The notes: generated by a model from the letters alone, not told the origin. Shown: positions 25,424 through 34,413, counted from the first letter of the stretch. The stretch is DNA of 64,000 bases from Halorhodospira halophila (GCF_016653405.1 NZ_NHSN01000017.1:124001-188000); one strand, 5' to 3'. Translations and numbers: made by a program.

Positions 25424-26790
25424 GCGGCAGCGGTGACGAGCGCCGCAGCCGGGCTGTACCCAGCAGCCGGTGGGGTCGCCTCTATCACTTGGGGCGGGCC
25501 ACCGGCGATCTAGCTCTGGGGATCGGCTGGAGCGGCCTGCGCGACCTGACCGGGGGCGAAGAGGGCCAGGGCCGGATCGAGCTCTCCCCGGAGCGCGCCC
25601 GGCGGATTACCGACCGACTCGGGCGCATGCGGGGCGCCGTGATGAAGATGGGCCAGTTGATGTCCATGGACGGCACCGACGTACTGGCCCCCGAGATCGC
25701 GGAGATCATGGGCGCACTGCGCCATGAGGCGGAGGCGATGCCGCTAAGCCAGCTCGACAGCGTCCTGCGCCGCGAGTTCGGCAAAGGGTGGCTCAAGCGG
25801 TTCCGTGATTTTGACTTCACCCCCGTAGCCGCCGCCTCGATCGGCCAGGTCCATCGTGCCGTGGCCGCCGACGGGCGGGAACTGGCGCTGAAGATCCAGT
25901 TCCCCGGGGTGCGCGAGAGCATCGACAGCGACCTGGACAATCTCGGTTTCGTGATGCGTCACAGCGGCCTCATGCCGCGCGGCCTACGCGTCGAGAGCCT
26001 GCTCGACGAGGCGAGGCGCCAGCTTCACCAGGAGGCCGACTATGAGGCGGAAGCCGACGCCCTGGAGGCCTACGACCGGGCGCTGGGCGACGACCCGGAG
26101 ATCACCCTGCCCGGCGTGCACCGGGACCTGACCACCCCCCGGGTGCTGGCCATGGACTATGTCCACGGCACCCCGGTCGATCAGCTGGCCGGTCGGGGCG
26201 GCGAGCCGGCTTCCCTGTGCGATCATGCGGCCTCGTTGCTCAGCCGGCTGGCGTTGCGCGAGCTCTTCGAGTTCCGCCTGGTGCAGACCGACCCCAATTT
26301 CAGCAACTTCCTCTACGACGCCGAACGCGGCTGCCTGGTGCTGCTCGATTTCGGCGCCACGCACTCGGTGCGCCCCGAACTGGTCGAAACCTATCGGCGC
26401 ATGGGGCGCGCCGCTCGGGATCGGGACCGTGAGGTCTTGCAGTCGTGCGCACGGGAACTCGGGTATCTGGAGCCTGGCGCGTCAGCGGAGCAGGAGGGGG
26501 CGCTACTGGAGCTGCTGGAGATGACCAGTGAGCCGCTGCGTCACCAAGGGGCCTACGACTTCGGCGCGTCGGACCTGTTCGAGCGGGTCTACCACCGGGG
26601 CCGGACCATGTTCTTCAGCGACCGCTTCGCCGGGACGCCAGCCTCCGATACCCTGTTCCTGCACCGCAAGTTCATGGGCACCTTCATGCTCTGCCGGCGC
26701 CTGCAGGCACGGGTCGACCTGCGCGGCCTCATCGACCCGTACCTGGCGGACACCGGGGTCGACTCGCCACCGCGGCCGACTACGGGGTAA
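25420..26790 (+). CDS. ABC1 (AarF/ADCK-type) atypical kinase
   Basis: Atypical protein-kinase-like protein of 456 residues. The family landmarks are RGAVMKMGQLMSMDG (KxGQ motif, about 80), an Ala-rich nucleotide loop AAASIGQVHRA, the catalytic-site Lys in LALKIQFPGV, VQTDPNFSNFLYD near 290 and the metal-binding LLDFGATHSV. This group is separate from the true UbiB encoded at 59582 in the same window. It has no C-terminal membrane helices. ABC1 proteins support quinone synthesis and other lipid-related processes. Translational coupling to the cytochrome lipoprotein suggests a respiratory link, which is inference. Confidence 0.88.
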   Translation: MSGSGDERRSRAVPSSRWGRLYHLGRATGDLALGIGWSGLRDLTGGEEGQGRIELSPERARRITDRLGRMRGAVMKMGQLMSMDGTDVLAPEIAEIMGALRHEAEAMPLSQLDSVLRREFGKGWLKRFRDFDFTPVAAASIGQVHRAVAADGRELALKIQFPGVRESIDSDLDNLGFVMRHSGLMPRGLRVESLLDEARRQLHQEADYEAEADALEAYDRALGDDPEITLPGVHRDLTTPRVLAMDYVHGTPVDQLAGRGGEPASLCDHAASLLSRLALRELFEFRLVQTDPNFSNFLYDAERGCLVLLDFGATHSVRPELVETYRRMGRAARDRDREVLQSCARELGYLEPGASAEQEGALLELLEMTSEPLRHQGAYDFGASDLFERVYHRGRTMFFSDRFAGTPASDTLFLHRKFMGTFMLCRRLQARVDLRGLIDPYLADTGVDSPPRPTTG

Positions 26791-26800
26791 CCGCGAGGGC

Positions 26801-27670
26801 CTACAGACCTCGATCGACGATGTGGCGCAGACCGTCGGGATCGACAATGCCCGGCACCTTGAAGCTGGTGCCGTCCTTGCAGACGAAGCTCAGGCGTCCG
26901 TATCCGAGGATGCGCCCCATCCAGCCGTAGTAGACCCCGACGGCCTGGATATGCTCACGCTCGAAGACACGCGCCGTGCGCACGATCAGACCGGTACCGG
27001 CGATCAGCTTGTTCGGCGTCAGCTCCAGCTCGGTGTTGAGGAAGATGCTGAGCGAATGGGCCGCGGTGCCGGGCAGCACGATCAAATAGAGGATGGTGGC
27101 CAGGACGTACCCGAAGGTACCCAGAGGCGCCAGCACGAGCAGCAGCGTCGCGGTCAGCACCAGGATGGTGGGCAGGAAAACCCCCCAGTGCACCTCGGCC
27201 TGGTAGACGATTGGCTCGCCCGGATCGCGCACCGTATCCGCCAGACGCTCTCGATCGCGCAGGGAGAAGGCCAGCAGCCCCAGTATCACCGCCGGCGGCA
27301 GCAGCATGGTTCCGGCCACCAGCAACATGGTCCCGGGAGCGGTCCCGAACCACGCCACCCCGATGACCAGGCACAGCAGCGACGCGAAGGCGATACCGCC
27401 GGCGCTGATGTACAGCCGGCGCCGCCAGCACAGGCCATCACGCACGCCCTCGGCCGAGTGCCGCGGCCACCAGCGCATCAGCGCCGAGACCAGCGCAGCC
27501 GGGAAGAGGACGACGAACGCCAGCAGGAAGCCGAATGCACCCTCGCCCCAGACGATGAACGTCCCGACCAGGGCGACCAGCGCACCGATGGCCAGGGCAA
27601 TGTTCAGCCAGCGCCCCAGCCGGCTTTTCCAAGTTCCCTCCGCGGGCGTGGAAGCCTCTTCCTCGCTCAT
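26801..27670 (-). CDS. Membrane protein with C-terminal bacterial PH domain
   Basis: 289-residue protein. An N-terminal polar segment is followed by hydrophobic segments at about 20-62, 88-130 and 160-200. The C-terminal soluble part holds a bacterial pleckstrin-homology-like region (LNTELELTPNKLIAGTGLIVRTARVFEREHIQAVGVYYGWMGRILGYG in outline), which matches the bPH_2/YdbS pattern of a Thr-Pro-Asn-Lys turn and a GRILGYG strand. Function unknown. It overlaps nothing and is convergent with the ABC1 kinase gene. DoxX lies 9 bases upstream on the same strand. Confidence 0.78.
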   Translation of the reverse strand: MSEEEASTPAEGTWKSRLGRWLNIALAIGALVALVGTFIVWGEGAFGFLLAFVVLFPAALVSALMRWWPRHSAEGVRDGLCWRRRLYISAGGIAFASLLCLVIGVAWFGTAPGTMLLVAGTMLLPPAVILGLLAFSLRDRERLADTVRDPGEPIVYQAEVHWGVFLPTILVLTATLLLVLAPLGTFGYVLATILYLIVLPGTAAHSLSIFLNTELELTPNKLIAGTGLIVRTARVFEREHIQAVGVYYGWMGRILGYGRLSFVCKDGTSFKVPGIVDPDGLRHIVDRGL

Positions 27671-27679
27671 GGCACCTCC

Positions 27680-28147
27680 TCAGGGGGTCAGCCGCGCGAC
27701 ACGCTCGCGCACCAGGTGGTCAACACCGAGCCGGCCGGAACCGACCAGCATGAACGCCAGGGCGACGAAGGCGTAGAGCACGGCCATCTCGGCGCTCGGG
27801 CCATCAACGGCGAACAGCGGGTCGCCCGCGGCGAAATGCACCCCGAAAGCGGCAACCAGCATGGTGCCGAGGATCACCGCAGCCGCGGGGCGGGTCAGCA
27901 GGCCGGCGGCGAGTAGCAGGCCTCCGATCAACTCGGCGATCCCCGCCAGCCAGGCAAAGAACAGGGGCACCGGCAGGCCGATGCCCTCCACCATACCGAC
28001 GAACCCCTCCTGGGGCGGGATCTTGGGCAAACCGTGGCCCACGGCCATCATCAGTCCGGCGCCAACCCGCAGCGCGGTCAACCCCGCATCAGCGACCAGC
28101 GTAGCCGGGGCCACCCCTCCGAAAAGCAGATCTCGCGCCGTTTGCAT
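27680..28147 (-). CDS. DoxX family membrane protein
   Basis: 155-residue protein with four hydrophobic segments. The family pattern is recognisable: LRVGAGLMMAVGHGLPKI, VPLFFAWLAGIAELIGGLLLAAGLLTRPAA and MLVAAFGVHFAAGDP. ATG 28147 gives the normal DoxX length; the in-frame extension to 28249 is mostly charged and unsupported. DoxX proteins occur in quinone- and thiol-related membrane complexes, without a single agreed reaction. The gene lies 123 bases downstream of menA on the same strand. Confidence 0.85.
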   Translation of the reverse strand: MQTARDLLFGGVAPATLVADAGLTALRVGAGLMMAVGHGLPKIPPQEGFVGMVEGIGLPVPLFFAWLAGIAELIGGLLLAAGLLTRPAAAVILGTMLVAAFGVHFAAGDPLFAVDGPSAEMAVLYAFVALAFMLVGSGRLGVDHLVRERVARLTP

Positions 28148-28270
28148 GATCGCTAGCCTCTCTCCTGTGCCTATTGAATCCGTGCGGTGACGACCAACCG
28201 GGCGGTCAATCGGACCATAACGCTTGCCCCGGATGCCTTCAACAAGCATCCATGGCGCCGGGCCCGGCCC

Positions 28271-29209
28271 CTAGGCGATCCCGTGGAGGTAGGCCCCGGC
28301 GACCAGCCCCGCGCCGGCGACGAGGGCGAGCAGCAGCTGGAACACCCCGGTACGGGCCAGGCAGCGATTGTAATCCTCGCCGCTGCTCGCACCCATCAGC
28401 GAGCGCCAGATGCGCACCCCGAAGGGCAGCACGGCCAGCCCCAGGGCCGCACCGGTCCACGGCACCCCGAACGCGGCCAACCCGAGCAAGCCCAGCGCCA
28501 CGCCAGCCAGCAGCCCGCCGAACAGCCAGACCGATCCCAAGGGCCCTAGCAGGATGGCCAGCGTCCAGCGCCCGGCCTCACGGTCTCCCTCGCGGTCGCG
28601 CAAGTTATTGACCAGGAGCACCGCGGCCGCGGGCAACCCGACGGCCAGTCCCATCACCAGCGCCGGGGGGCTGATCGCCCCCGTATACAGATAGACCACA
28701 CCACCGACGGCAACCAGCCCGAAGAAGAAGATGACGAACAACTCGCCGAAGGGGCCGCGTGAGATCGGGAACGGCCCCCCGGAATACGCGTAACCGGCCA
28801 GCACCGAGAGGATACCCAGCACCAGGATCGGCAACCCGCCGATGGCCACCAGGTAGGCACCGCAGACCAGGGCCAGAGCAAAGGCGCTGTAGGCGGCCGC
28901 CATGACCTGGCGCGGGGTGAGCCAACCGCGCTCGGTAACCCGCACCGGACCGATCCGCTCGGCGCTATCGGTCTGATTGAGGGTGTCGGCGGCATCGTTC
29001 TGCAGATTGGTTCCGATCTGGATCGCCGCGGTGGAAAGCGCCGCAACCAGGGTCACGTCCAGGCGCAGGACACCACTTTCCACCCAGCCCACAGCGGAGC
29101 CGGCGAGGATCGGGGACAGCGAAAGCGGCAGCGTGCGCGGCCGGATCGCGTGCCAGGCGATCGTTGGCCAGGACGGGCGCGGGGACGTTTGCGTCATCGA
29201 CCGATCCAT
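28271..29209 (-). CDS. menA: 1,4-dihydroxy-2-naphthoate polyprenyltransferase MenA
   Basis: Membrane UbiA-family enzyme that attaches a polyprenyl tail to 1,4-dihydroxy-2-naphthoate, giving demethylmenaquinone. The 312-residue protein has about nine hydrophobic segments and two Asp-rich prenyl-diphosphate sites: NDAADTLNQTD near 71 and NNLRDREGDREAG near 202. The N-terminus WHAIRPRTLPLSLSPILAGSA is typical of MenA rather than UbiA. It completes the pathway begun by menFDHBCE at 2917-10032, some 18 kb away. Start may be ATG 29209 or ATG 29197; neither has a clearly better ribosome site. Confidence 0.93.
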   Translation of the reverse strand: MDRSMTQTSPRPSWPTIAWHAIRPRTLPLSLSPILAGSAVGWVESGVLRLDVTLVAALSTAAIQIGTNLQNDAADTLNQTDSAERIGPVRVTERGWLTPRQVMAAAYSAFALALVCGAYLVAIGGLPILVLGILSVLAGYAYSGGPFPISRGPFGELFVIFFFGLVAVGGVVYLYTGAISPPALVMGLAVGLPAAAVLLVNNLRDREGDREAGRWTLAILLGPLGSVWLFGGLLAGVALGLLGLAAFGVPWTGAALGLAVLPFGVRIWRSLMGASSGEDYNRCLARTGVFQLLLALVAGAGLVAGAYLHGIA

Positions 29210-29320
29210 GCGAGAACCTGTTCAGCGGCAAGAACGAACGGAGCGCGAACCGCGCCGGGATGCGGCGATTGTGACCGGTCCGCGGGGAGAGGTCCAGCCT
29301 GGCGGGGGAGGGAGACGGCC

Positions 29321-29560
29321 ATGCAACTGGAACTGTACGGGGTACTGACCGAGGCCGCCGGAGCAACCCGGCTCGAGCTGCCGGCCCCGCCCGAGGGCAC
29401 GGTGGCCGCGGCGCTCGATGCGGCCGCCGTGGCCTGCCCGGGGCTGGCCGAGCACCTGCCGCAGGTGGCCGTGGCCGTGGGCGATACCCTGGTCCCGCCG
29501 GATACGCGGGTGGACGACGACAGCGTCCTGGTTCTGCTGCCACCGGTCAGCGGTGGCTAG
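29321..29560 (+). CDS. moaD: Molybdopterin synthase small subunit MoaD (MoaD/ThiS-like)
   Basis: Small ubiquitin-fold sulfur carrier of 79 residues. It ends in the double Gly (VSGG) whose carboxyl group is adenylated and thiolated, and LVLLPPVSGG is typical of MoaD. ATG 29321 follows GGGGGAGGGAGA. The protein is acidic. It stands alone, divergent from menA and convergent with a DUF2905 gene; moaE is not in the window. ThiS is an alternative, but length near 80 and PPVSGG favour MoaD. Confidence 0.87.
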   Translation: MQLELYGVLTEAAGATRLELPAPPEGTVAAALDAAAVACPGLAEHLPQVAVAVGDTLVPPDTRVDDDSVLVLLPPVSGG

Positions 29561-29568
29561 CCCTGGGG

Positions 29569-29778
29569 CTATTTGCGGAACAGCCACAGCAGCAGGGTCA
29601 CCACCGCGCTGACCAGCAGCATGGTGGTGATGGGGAAGTAGAAGCGGAATCCATCGCGCTCGATGGCGATGTCCCCGGGCAGGCGACCCAGACCGAGCTT
29701 GTCGATCCAGGGCCAGGCGAGCCCGACCAGAACCAGCAGGATCCCGAGGACGATGAGCAGGCGAGGGATGTCCGACAA
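29569..29778 (-). CDS. DUF2905 family small membrane protein
   Basis: Small membrane protein of 69-70 residues with two hydrophobic helices (about 5-25 and 48-68) flanking the conserved loop LGLGRLPGDIAIERDGFRFYFP, which identifies the DUF2905 family. The start is either GTG 29781 or TTG 29778; GGGAGG lies 2 and 5 bases before them, so the TTG fits better. Function unknown. It lies 21 bases downstream of rpiA on the same strand. Confidence 0.88.
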   Translation of the reverse strand: MSDIPRLLIVLGILLVLVGLAWPWIDKLGLGRLPGDIAIERDGFRFYFPITTMLLVSAVVTLLLWLFRK

Positions 29779-29802
29779 CACGACCTCCCGTTGCGGACGC
29801 CC

Positions 29803-30462
29803 TTACTCGGCCGTCAGACGCCGGACCCCCGAGCCGCTGCCGAGCAGCAGCAAATCCGCCGGGCGCAGGGCGAAGATCCCGTTGGTCACCACGCCGGGGA
29901 TATTGTTCAGGGTCTGCTCGAGCTTCATGGGCTCGGTGATCGACAGACCGTGAACGTCGAGGATCACGTTCCCGTTGTCGGTGGTGAACCCCTCGCGCAG
30001 CTCCGGCCGGCCGCCGAGCCGAACCAGCTCCCGGGCCACGGTGCTGCGCGCCATCGGGATCACCTCCACCGGAAGCGGGAAGGCACCGAGGACATCGACC
30101 ATCTTGCCCTCATCGGCCACGCAGACGAACCGGTCCGAGGCCGAAGCAACGATCTTTTCGCGGGTCAGCGCCCCGCCACCGCCCTTGATCAGTTGCAGGA
30201 AGCGGTTGGCCTCGTCGGCCCCGTCGATGTAGACCGGCAAGCGGCCGGCACTGTTGAGGTCGGTCACGTCGATGCCGCGGTCACGCAGCCGCTGGGTGCT
30301 GGCCTCCGAGCTGGAGACCGCCCCGGCGATGCGATCGCGCATGTCTGCCAGGGCATCGATGAACAGATTGACCGTCGAGCCAGTCCCGACGCCGACATAG
30401 GCGTCTTCCTCGACGTACTCCAGCGCCGCCTCGGCGGCCAGACGCTTGCCCTGATCGCTCAT
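29803..30462 (-). CDS. rpiA: Ribose-5-phosphate isomerase A
   Basis: Interconverts ribose 5-phosphate and ribulose 5-phosphate, serving the pentose phosphate and Calvin cycles. The 219-residue protein contains [16 protein letters not shown] near 24, [24 protein letters not shown] near 80, [16 protein letters not shown] and GMVTNGIFA-type end sequence (here [14 protein letters not shown]), all RpiA signatures. ATG 30462 follows AGGAG at spacing 5. It is divergent from ilvA, with 70 bases between them. Confidence 0.96.
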   Translation of the reverse strand: MSDQGKRLAAEAALEYVEEDAYVGVGTGSTVNLFIDALADMRDRIAGAVSSSEASTQRLRDRGIDVTDLNSAGRLPVYIDGADEANRFLQLIKGGGGALTREKIVASASDRFVCVADEGKMVDVLGAFPLPVEVIPMARSTVARELVRLGGRPELREGFTTDNGNVILDVHGLSITEPMKLEQTLNNIPGVVTNGIFALRPADLLLLGSGSGVRRLTAE

Positions 30463-30494
30463 CTCGACTCCTGATGCATTTTGATCCAAGTGGG

Positions 30495-30523
30495 TTCGGT
30501 ACGACCGCCGCTAGCGGTATGCT
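30495..30523 (+). promoter_or_regulatory. Possible ilvA promoter
   Basis: TTCGGT and TATGCT with a 17-base spacer. If used, transcription would begin almost at the ATG (30533), giving a very short leader. The hexamers are weak and overlap a CCGCTAGCGG palindrome at 30508-30517. Confidence 0.3.
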
Positions 30524-30532
30524 GTAGGTGAT

Positions 30533-32104
30533 ATGGCTACCCATCATAACCAAGTCAAGCCCGACGCCGACAAACCGGCGCTGGAACAGGATCAGCGCGC
30601 CTACCTTGAGCGCATCCTGACCGCCTGTGTCTACGACGTCGCCGAGCAGACGCCGCTGGAGGCCGCGCCGATCCTCTCAGCGCGCATGGGCAACCACCTG
30701 CTGCTCAAGCGCGAGGATCTCCAGCCGGTCTTCTCCTTCAAGCTGCGCGGCGCCTACAACCGCATCATCCGCCTTTCCGAGGAGGCCCGCCAACGCGGAG
30801 TGATCTGCGCTTCGGCGGGCAACCACGCCCAGGGTGTTGCGCTCTCGGCGCGACGGCTCGGCATCGAGGCCACCATCGTCATGCCGCGGACCACACCGCA
30901 GATCAAGGTGGACGCGGTGCGCCGCTTCGGCGGCAACGTCGTGCTGCACGGCGACGGCTACGACGCCGCGTCGGGCAAGGCGCAAGAACTGATCGACAGC
31001 CACGGCCTGACCTACATCCCACCCTACGACCACCCGGACGTCATCGCCGGCCAGGGCACGGTGGGCATGGAGATCCTCCACCAGCACCCGCGCGACATCC
31101 ATGCCGTGTTCATCCCGGTCGGTGGCGGCGGACTGGCCGCGGGCATCGCCGTCTACATCAGCCAGCTGCGCCCGGATATCCGCATCGTGGCCGTCGAGCC
31201 CGAGGATGCCCCGACCCTGGCCACCAGCCTCGAGCGCGACGAGCGCGTCCGCCTCGATCAGGTGGGGCTGTTCGCGGACGGCGTGGCGGTGCGCCAGATC
31301 GGCGAGCATACCTGGCCCATCCTGCGCCGCCACATCGACGAGGTGGTGCTGGTCAGTACCGATGAGATTTGCGCGTCGATCAAGGAGGTCTTCGAGGAGA
31401 CCCGCTCCATTCTGGAGCCGGCCGGGGCACTCGGTGTGGCTGGCGCCAAGAAATACGCCAGCGCGCACGGCATCCGCAACGAAACCCTGGTGGCGATCAA
31501 CAGCGGCGCCAACATGAACTTCTCACGGCTGTCCCACGTAGCCGAGCGCGCCGAGCTGGGTGAGCACCGCGAGGCGGTGCTGGCGGTGACCATCCCCGAG
31601 CGCCCGGGCGCCTTCCGGCGCTTCTGCGAGACCATCGGCGAACGACCGATCACCGAGTTCAACTACCGCATGGCCGACCCGGACACCGCCCACGTCTACG
31701 CCGGAATCGCCCTGCAGGAGGGCGACCAGGAGCGCCACGCCCTGATCGACCGGCTGCGCGAACAGGGGTACCCCGTGCTCGACCTAACCCGGGACGAGAT
31801 GGCGAAGGTCCACGTGCGCCACATGGTCGGCGGCCGTGGGCACGGTGTCGCCGACGAGGTGGTCTACCGCTTCGAGTTCCCGGAGCGCCCCGGTGCATTG
31901 ATGCAGTTCCTGGCCAGCCTGGGGGGACGCTGGAACATCAGCCTGTTCCACTACCGCAACAATGGCGCCGCTTACGGTCGGGTCCTCTGCGGGATCCAGG
32001 TGCCCGCCGACGCGCGCGAGGCCTTCCAGGAGTTCCTGCACGAACTCGACTACAGCTGCGTCGAGGAGACGGACAACCCGGCTTACAAGCTGTTCCTGAG
32101 CTGA
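30533..32104 (+). CDS. ilvA: Threonine ammonia-lyase, biosynthetic
   Basis: PLP enzyme that deaminates threonine to 2-oxobutyrate, first step of isoleucine synthesis. The 523-residue protein has the catalytic domain at 20-340: the PLP Lys in FSFKLRGAYNRI (about 62), SAGNHAQGVA, PVGGGGLAAGIAVYI and NSGANMNFSRL. Two ACT-like regulatory domains follow, beginning at AVLAVTIPERPGAF and YRFEFPERPGALMQF. This layout marks the allosteric, isoleucine-inhibited form rather than the catabolic TdcB. The promoter region is only 70 bases, shared with divergent rpiA. Confidence 0.96.
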   Translation: MATHHNQVKPDADKPALEQDQRAYLERILTACVYDVAEQTPLEAAPILSARMGNHLLLKREDLQPVFSFKLRGAYNRIIRLSEEARQRGVICASAGNHAQGVALSARRLGIEATIVMPRTTPQIKVDAVRRFGGNVVLHGDGYDAASGKAQELIDSHGLTYIPPYDHPDVIAGQGTVGMEILHQHPRDIHAVFIPVGGGGLAAGIAVYISQLRPDIRIVAVEPEDAPTLATSLERDERVRLDQVGLFADGVAVRQIGEHTWPILRRHIDEVVLVSTDEICASIKEVFEETRSILEPAGALGVAGAKKYASAHGIRNETLVAINSGANMNFSRLSHVAERAELGEHREAVLAVTIPERPGAFRRFCETIGERPITEFNYRMADPDTAHVYAGIALQEGDQERHALIDRLREQGYPVLDLTRDEMAKVHVRHMVGGRGHGVADEVVYRFEFPERPGALMQFLASLGGRWNISLFHYRNNGAAYGRVLCGIQVPADAREAFQEFLHELDYSCVEETDNPAYKLFLS

Positions 32105-32129
32105 GCCCGCGCACACGAGGAGATCCGTT

Positions 32130-33242
32130 ATGCACGCACGCACCTGGCTGCCGCTCGGCATCACCCTGGCCGCCCTAACGGCGGGCGGCAGCAGCCACGC
32201 CCTCGGGCAACAGCCGCCGGAAAAGGATCCGCAGGCCGAGCCCCGGGGCAGCGCCGTCGTCTTCATGTATCACCGCTTCGGCGAGGACCGCTATCCGTCC
32301 ACCAGCGTCCGGCTCGAGCAGTTCGAGGCACAGCTCGACTACCTTGAGGAGGAGGACTTCAACGTCTGGCCCGTCGAGTGGGTCATCGACGTGCTCCGCC
32401 ACGGTGGCGAGCTCCCGGAACGGACGGTATCGATTACCGTCGATGACGCCTACGCCTCCGTGTACGAGGAGGCGTTCCCCCGCCTGAAGGAGCGCGACTG
32501 GCCAATGACGGTCTTCGTCGCCACCGACGACGTCGACTCGGGCCGCTCCGCCTATATGGACTGGGAGCAGATGCGCGAGATGCGCGACTCGGGCCTCGTC
32601 CGCTTCGCCAATCACTCCTCCAGCCACGACTACCTCGTCCGCCGGGATGACGAGGAGGACGACGAGGCGTGGCGGGCGCGCATGCGCGAGGACGTCGACA
32701 ACGCCCAGCAGCGCCTGCAGGAGGAACTCGGCGAGGACGTGAACACCGACCCGAAGCTCTACGCCTACCCCTTCGGCGAGTACAACCCGGAACTGGCCGA
32801 CCTGCTTCGTGACAAGGGGTACACCGCTTTCGGACAGCATTCCGGGGCCATCGGAACACTCAGCGACAAGCGTGCCCTGCCGCGCTTCGCGGTCAACGAA
32901 CAGTTCGGCGACATGGAGGACTTCGAACTGCGTGCCAACAGCCTGCCGCTGCCCGTCGAGTCGATGGAACCCTTCGACCCGCTCCTCGACGCGGACAACA
33001 ACCCGCCGCGCATGGAGATCCAGCTGGCCGAGGACCACGACGTCGGCGCCGGCCGCCTGAACTGCTTCGCCAGTGGCCAGGGGGCGATGGAGGTGGAATG
33101 GCTGGACGACGAGCAGACCCGCTTCGCCGTGCAGGCCGAGGAGCCCTTCGGCAAGGGTCGCGCCCGCTACAACTGCACCGCGCCGCACCGCGACGGCAGC
33201 GGGCGCTTCTTCTGGTTCAGCAAGCAGTGGCTCAACCCCTGA
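32130..33242 (+). CDS. Exported polysaccharide deacetylase family protein
   Basis: 370-residue exported protein with a signal peptide (ITLAALTAGGSSHALG). The NodB-type domain has VFMYHRFG, the catalytic Asp pair in SITVDDAYASVYEEAFP (about 107) and the metal His in NHSSSHDYLV near 165; KLYAYPFGEYNPEL is the third motif. The core is interrupted by very acidic stretches (RRDDEEDDEAW), in keeping with a halophile. The C-terminal 90 residues form a separate beta-rich region with two Cys. The usual reaction is removal of acetyl or other groups from a polysaccharide; the substrate is unknown. AGGAGAT precedes ATG 32130. Confidence 0.88.
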   Translation: MHARTWLPLGITLAALTAGGSSHALGQQPPEKDPQAEPRGSAVVFMYHRFGEDRYPSTSVRLEQFEAQLDYLEEEDFNVWPVEWVIDVLRHGGELPERTVSITVDDAYASVYEEAFPRLKERDWPMTVFVATDDVDSGRSAYMDWEQMREMRDSGLVRFANHSSSHDYLVRRDDEEDDEAWRARMREDVDNAQQRLQEELGEDVNTDPKLYAYPFGEYNPELADLLRDKGYTAFGQHSGAIGTLSDKRALPRFAVNEQFGDMEDFELRANSLPLPVESMEPFDPLLDADNNPPRMEIQLAEDHDVGAGRLNCFASGQGAMEVEWLDDEQTRFAVQAEEPFGKGRARYNCTAPHRDGSGRFFWFSKQWLNP

Positions 33243-33261
33243 CCCGGGGCGGCGGGGGCGA

Positions 33262-34272
33262 TCACTCGCCGGCCGCCTCCGCCTCGTCCGGCCCCCCGGC
33301 TTCGGCCAGCTGCGTCGGCTCGTGCTCGACCTCGTCGAGACGCAGGCCGTTGATCCGTGCGAGTTCGTTGAAACGGATCATCGAGCGCACCTCTTCAACG
33401 TAGGCCTGGCCGCGTTCCGAGTAGGCCGTCAATCCGGCGCTCAGTGCCTCCCCGTCGAGCTCCCGCGCCTCATCCCGCATCTCGGCGCGCAGATCACGCA
33501 GATCGTCGTAGGCGTGCCCGACATTGAGGGTGAAGTAGTAGGAGCGCACGGAGCGCTGCAGGGACGGGAAAACCCGGATGCGGTGGCTCTCACCTTCGCC
33601 GCGACGCTCGGGGACCAGACCCTCCTCCTGCGTCCAGGTCCACTCGCCGAAGAGGTTGTTGGCCTGCCGGGTGAAGCGCGAGGTTCCCCAGCCGCTCTCG
33701 TTGGCGGCCTGGGCCAGAGCCATATCCGGCGGGATCTCGTCGAGCCGGTGGAGCAACACCTCAATGGCATCGTCGTCGTCGAGATCGACCCGGTAGTGCT
33801 CGGCCAGGGCCTCCAGGCGCTCGCCGGCGGCACCTTCGAGCTCGTCGCGACGGGCCCCGGCCTCGACCACGAACGCGCGGGCCTCGCGCAGACGGGCATT
33901 TTCTGCCAGTACGATGGGCGTCAGGATACGGAAGAAGACCTCCTTGCGGGTCTGCACGTCCACCTCGTCGAGGTCCTCGGGGAAGCTACCCGCAGTCACC
34001 GCCGGAACCACTTCGTCGGGAGGCCACTGCTCGCCGCCGTGCTCGCGCAGACGCTCAAGCAGAACCTCACTGCTGTCGGCTTCGATGAAGGTCAGCTCGG
34101 GGACCCGAAACGGCTCCGGATCCACGACCTCCGGCGGTGGCTGCCCGTCGACCCGCTCCTCAAACGACTGGTAACCCCAGTAAGCCACCGGCGCGGCGAA
34201 AAACACCGCCAGGATCGCGCTGATGACCACCCAGCGCCCCATGCGCCAGTCTCTGGTGCCGGATTCGTTCAT
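33262..34272 (-). CDS. Bax-like glucosaminidase-domain protein
   Basis: 336-residue membrane-anchored protein. A single N-terminal helix (about 12-34) is followed by a long acidic periplasmic region. Near 200 it has MALAQAANESGWGTSRFTRQ and NNLFGEWTW, the glucosaminidase (Bax/FlgJ-like) core with the catalytic Glu. It closes with TAYSERGQAYVEEVRSMIRF, which is the Bax family C-terminal pattern. Expected to act on peptidoglycan. The acidic composition is extreme. It is convergent with the deacetylase, 20 bases apart. Confidence 0.88.
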   Translation of the reverse strand: MNESGTRDWRMGRWVVISAILAVFFAAPVAYWGYQSFEERVDGQPPPEVVDPEPFRVPELTFIEADSSEVLLERLREHGGEQWPPDEVVPAVTAGSFPEDLDEVDVQTRKEVFFRILTPIVLAENARLREARAFVVEAGARRDELEGAAGERLEALAEHYRVDLDDDDAIEVLLHRLDEIPPDMALAQAANESGWGTSRFTRQANNLFGEWTWTQEEGLVPERRGEGESHRIRVFPSLQRSVRSYYFTLNVGHAYDDLRDLRAEMRDEARELDGEALSAGLTAYSERGQAYVEEVRSMIRFNELARINGLRLDEVEHEPTQLAEAGGPDEAEAAGE

Positions 34273-34302
34273 GATCGCGTCGGCTCCCTTTTGTGGGCTG
34301 AT

Positions 34303-34325
34303 GCCGGCGCTGCCATGGCGCCGGC
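34303..34325 (-). terminator. Perfect 8-base hairpin between EVE-domain and bax-like genes
   Basis: GCCGGCGC pairs with GCGCCGGC around a 7-base loop in the 141-base gap. It could end transcripts coming from fau and the EVE gene. No T-run follows. Confidence 0.45.
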
Positions 34326-34413
34326 CCGTGGAGAGGGGATCGGCCGCGTCGACGGGAAGATGAGCCCACCGACCGCGGACGCCGGCGACGCACCCGGGTT
34401 GGAAAGGCCCCGC

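Noticed and set aside
26801-27916. Plus-strand open frame antisense to the PH-domain gene (from 26528 to 27916)
   Set aside because: Composition is Gln/Arg/His-rich and matches nothing; the minus-strand genes in the same interval have clear domains.
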